Origin: Oscillospiraceae bacterium
GTDB taxonomy: Bacteria; Bacillota; Clostridia; Oscillospirales; Oscillospiraceae
NCBI GenBank assembly: GCA_016296235.1
Contig: JAEDJR010000086.1
Coordinates: 1 to 8,225, forward strand
Direction of reading: 5' to 3'
Length of the DNA stretch: 8,225 bases
The position numbers and the translations under genes are program-made. Below are positions 6,678 through 8,225 of the stretch, in pieces (the stretch's first letter is position 1; the number at the start of each line of letters is the position of its first letter). The notes below the pieces were generated by a model that did no database searches, was not told the origin of the DNA, and saw only the letters and a program-made list of their open reading frames with translations.

Positions 6678-7157
6678 CTATTCCTCCCGCAAATAATCTC
6701 CGTGTACGCCGCCGGTCTTGGAGACCAGGCGGATCTGATCGATGACCATGTCCTTCTGGACGGCCTTGCACATATCGTAGACCGTCAATGCCGCCGTGGA
6801 AACCGCCGTCAGGGCCTCCATCTCTACGCCGGTTCTGCCGCTGCAGGAAACCTCGGCCCGGATCTCCACGGCGCAGTGTTCCTCATCCAGGGACAGGTGC
6901 AGCCGCACCCCGTCCAGGAGAATGGGATGGCACATGGGGATCAGCTCCGGCGTGCGCTTGGCCCCCATGATTCCCGCAATCTGGGCCACGGTCAGCACGT
7001 CGCCTTTTTTCATGCCGCCGGTCTTGATTAAATCGAAGGTTTGCCGGCTGACCAGCACCCGGCCCGCCGCAACTGCGGTGCGCACCGTGGGGTTCTTGTC
7101 TCCCACGTTGACCATCCTGGCCCGGCCCTGTTCGTCAAAATGGGTGAAATCCTCCAT
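6678..7157 (-). CDS. moaC: Cyclic pyranopterin monophosphate synthase MoaC
   Basis: MoaC converts the MoaA product, 3',8-cyclo-GTP, to cyclic pyranopterin monophosphate. The 159-residue protein starts MEDFTHFDEQG and contains VNVGDKNPTVRTAVAAG (17-33), ELIPMCHPI (71-79), GVEMEALTAVS (110-120) and DMCKAVQKDM (128-137). With this start the known active-site residues fall at K51, H77, E112, E114, D128 and K131, matching the numbering I recall for the E. coli enzyme. Two ATGs compete. The one at 7163 overlaps the moaA stop (ATGA) but touches the GGAGG directly. The one at 7157 has GGAGG 6 bases away and gives the family-typical N-terminus, so I chose 7157. The gene is tightly coupled to moaA and mogA. 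No key residue is missing. Confidence 0.95.
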   Translation of the reverse strand: MEDFTHFDEQGRARMVNVGDKNPTVRTAVAAGRVLVSRQTFDLIKTGGMKKGDVLTVAQIAGIMGAKRTPELIPMCHPILLDGVRLHLSLDEEHCAVEIRAEVSCSGRTGVEMEALTAVSTAALTVYDMCKAVQKDMVIDQIRLVSKTGGVHGDYLREE

Positions 7158-7159
7158 GG

Positions 7160-8113
7160 TCATCCTCCGATCTGATTCATGTTCCGCCCGGCCTGACTGC
7201 GCCGGCTGGGGGTCAGCTCGCCGTGCCAGGCGGGCTTGCTCCGGATGGCCTGCTGCAGCCGCTGGGTCATCTCCTCCAGGCTCAGGCCCTTGATGGACAG
7301 CTCCTCCGGCCCGTGGAGGCAGGGCTTCAGCCGGCCGTCGGCCGTCAGCCGCAGACGGTTGCACCGGCCGCAGAAATGGTCGCTGAGGGGGCTGATGAGG
7401 CCGATGCGCCCCTGGGCGCCCGGCAGGCGGTACAATCTGGCCACGCCGCCGTCCGCCGTCTCCGGCAGGGCTTCCGGCAGCTGCTCCAGAACCCGGGAAA
7501 CCGGCAGATAGGCCTCGGGGCCGAAGTCGCCGCCGTCGTACATGGGCATCATTTCAATGAAGCGCATATCCACCGGGAACCGCCGGGTCAGCTCCGCCAA
7601 TTGGGGAATTTCTCCGTCGTTGAAGCCGCCGATGAGCACGGCGTTGAGCTTGATTTTGTCAAAGCCGGCGTCCAGCGCCGCCTGCAGGCCCGCCAGGGCC
7701 TGTTCCAGACTGCCGCCCCGGGTGATATAGGCGTATTTCTCCGGATCCAGGGTGTCCAGACTGAGATTGATCCGCCGCACGCCGGCCTCCCGCAGAGGCA
7801 CGGCCAGCTCCGGCAGCAGCAGGCCGTTGGTGGTCAGGCAGACCTCTCCGATTCCTGGCACCGCCGCTGCCCGGCGGCAGATGGACACAATATTCTTTTT
7901 AATCAGAGGCTCGCCGCCGGTAATCCGCAGCTTGGTGATCCCCAGGGAGGCCGCCGCCTCCACGGCCCGGATCAGCTCCTCCTCCGTGAGCATCTGGTCG
8001 TGCCGCTTTTTGCACACGCCGTCGGCGGGCATACAGTAGCGGCAGCGGAGATTGCACAGCTCCGTGACAGAAATGCGCAGATAGGTGATGTTCCTGCCCA
8101 TTGGGTCGATCAT
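7160..8113 (-). CDS. moaA: GTP 3',8-cyclase MoaA (radical SAM)
   Basis: MoaA catalyses the first step of molybdenum cofactor synthesis, the radical rearrangement of GTP to 3',8-cyclo-GTP. The 317-residue protein has the N-terminal radical SAM cluster motif CNLRCRYC (C20, C24, C27) and the SAM-binding GGEP (66-69). LTTNGLLL (93-100), INLSLDTLD (115-123) and RFIEMMPM (184-191) are typical of the barrel. The second, GTP-binding 4Fe-4S site is C248, C251 and C265 (FCGRCNRLRLTADGRLKPC). The chain ends in the conserved di-glycine (NQIGG) needed for activity in this family. I chose the ATG at 8113 because GGAGG lies 6 bases upstream; an in-frame ATG at 8131 has no such site. It is the first gene of moaA-moaC-mogA. 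Other pathway genes (moaD, moaE, moeA) are not in the window. Confidence 0.96.
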   Translation of the reverse strand: MIDPMGRNITYLRISVTELCNLRCRYCMPADGVCKKRHDQMLTEEELIRAVEAAASLGITKLRITGGEPLIKKNIVSICRRAAAVPGIGEVCLTTNGLLLPELAVPLREAGVRRINLSLDTLDPEKYAYITRGGSLEQALAGLQAALDAGFDKIKLNAVLIGGFNDGEIPQLAELTRRFPVDMRFIEMMPMYDGGDFGPEAYLPVSRVLEQLPEALPETADGGVARLYRLPGAQGRIGLISPLSDHFCGRCNRLRLTADGRLKPCLHGPEELSIKGLSLEEMTQRLQQAIRSKPAWHGELTPSRRSQAGRNMNQIGG

Positions 8114-8146
8114 AGGGCGCCTCCAATCCATTGGTGCTTTTTCATT

Positions 8147-8175
8147 ATTATACCGTTTCAGCCGGCGATTAACAA
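8147..8175 (-). promoter_or_regulatory. Sigma-A promoter of the moaA-moaC-mogA operon
   Basis: On the minus strand, -35 TTGTTA (8170-8175) and -10 TATAAT (8147-8152) are separated by exactly 17 bases. Transcription would begin near 8140, leaving a leader of about 27 bases. That is too short for a molybdenum-cofactor riboswitch, so any control must act at the promoter or elsewhere. Confidence 0.8.
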
Positions 8176-8192
8176 GGGGGAGTTTGTAACTC

Positions 8193-8222
8193 TTGACGAA
8201 AGCGCCCGAAATCTGGTATGCT
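8193..8222 (+). promoter_or_regulatory. Promoter of a gene beyond the right edge
   Basis: TTGACG (8193-8198) and TATGCT (8217-8222) are 18 bases apart on the plus strand. The promoter is back-to-back with the moa promoter, with 17 bases between the two -35 boxes, so a regulator bound there could touch both. The gene it drives is outside the window. Confidence 0.6.
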
Positions 8223-8225
8223 AAA

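Noticed and set aside
8114..8146. Possible molybdenum-cofactor riboswitch before moaA
   Set aside because: The predicted leader is only about 27 bases, far too short for the known structured aptamer, and no stem is visible.

Overview
The window looks like chromosome from a GC-rich, low-oxygen gut-type Firmicute, probably in or near the Oscillospiraceae. That is an inference from three things: strong AGGAGG ribosome binding sites, an ECF sigma factor paired with a DUF4367-type membrane partner, and GC-rich palindromic intergenic repeats of the kind I associate with that group. No rRNA, tRNA, CRISPR array, phage gene or transposase was seen.

Layout, left to right. Bases 4-139 hold a nested inverted repeat built from short hairpins (REPIN- or MITE-like). 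Bases 188-1926 (minus strand) are a two-gene, translationally coupled operon: an ECF sigma factor, then a single-pass membrane protein with two DUF4367-like extracellular repeats, the likely anti-sigma factor. Bases 2101-4425 (minus) encode a cytoplasmic family 2 glycoside hydrolase, followed at once by a strong intrinsic terminator. Divergent from it, 4524-5876 (plus) encodes a zinc amidohydrolase that best fits 8-oxoguanine deaminase. The 98-base gap between these two holds promoters that face each other and overlap. Bases 5877-6180 contain no gene but carry two adjacent inverted-repeat elements of one family, a fragment of a third, and a bidirectional terminator. Bases 6181-8113 (minus) are a tight moaA-moaC-mogA operon for molybdenum cofactor synthesis, with a near-ideal promoter at 8147-8175. 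A second promoter at 8193-8222 points out of the right edge.

How the genes may work together. MoaA and MoaC make cyclic pyranopterin monophosphate from GTP, and MogA adenylylates molybdopterin before metal insertion. The neighbouring deaminase would make urate from 8-oxoguanine. Purine hydroxylases commonly need molybdenum cofactor, so a purine-catabolism link is possible, but the deaminase and moa genes are convergent and separately transcribed, so this is only inference. The sigma/anti-sigma pair and the glycoside hydrolase look like independent units. I found no convincing undescribed system. The items most worth a second look are the two repeat families, the overlapping promoters, the duplicated sensor domain of the anti-sigma factor and a helical insert in the glycoside hydrolase.
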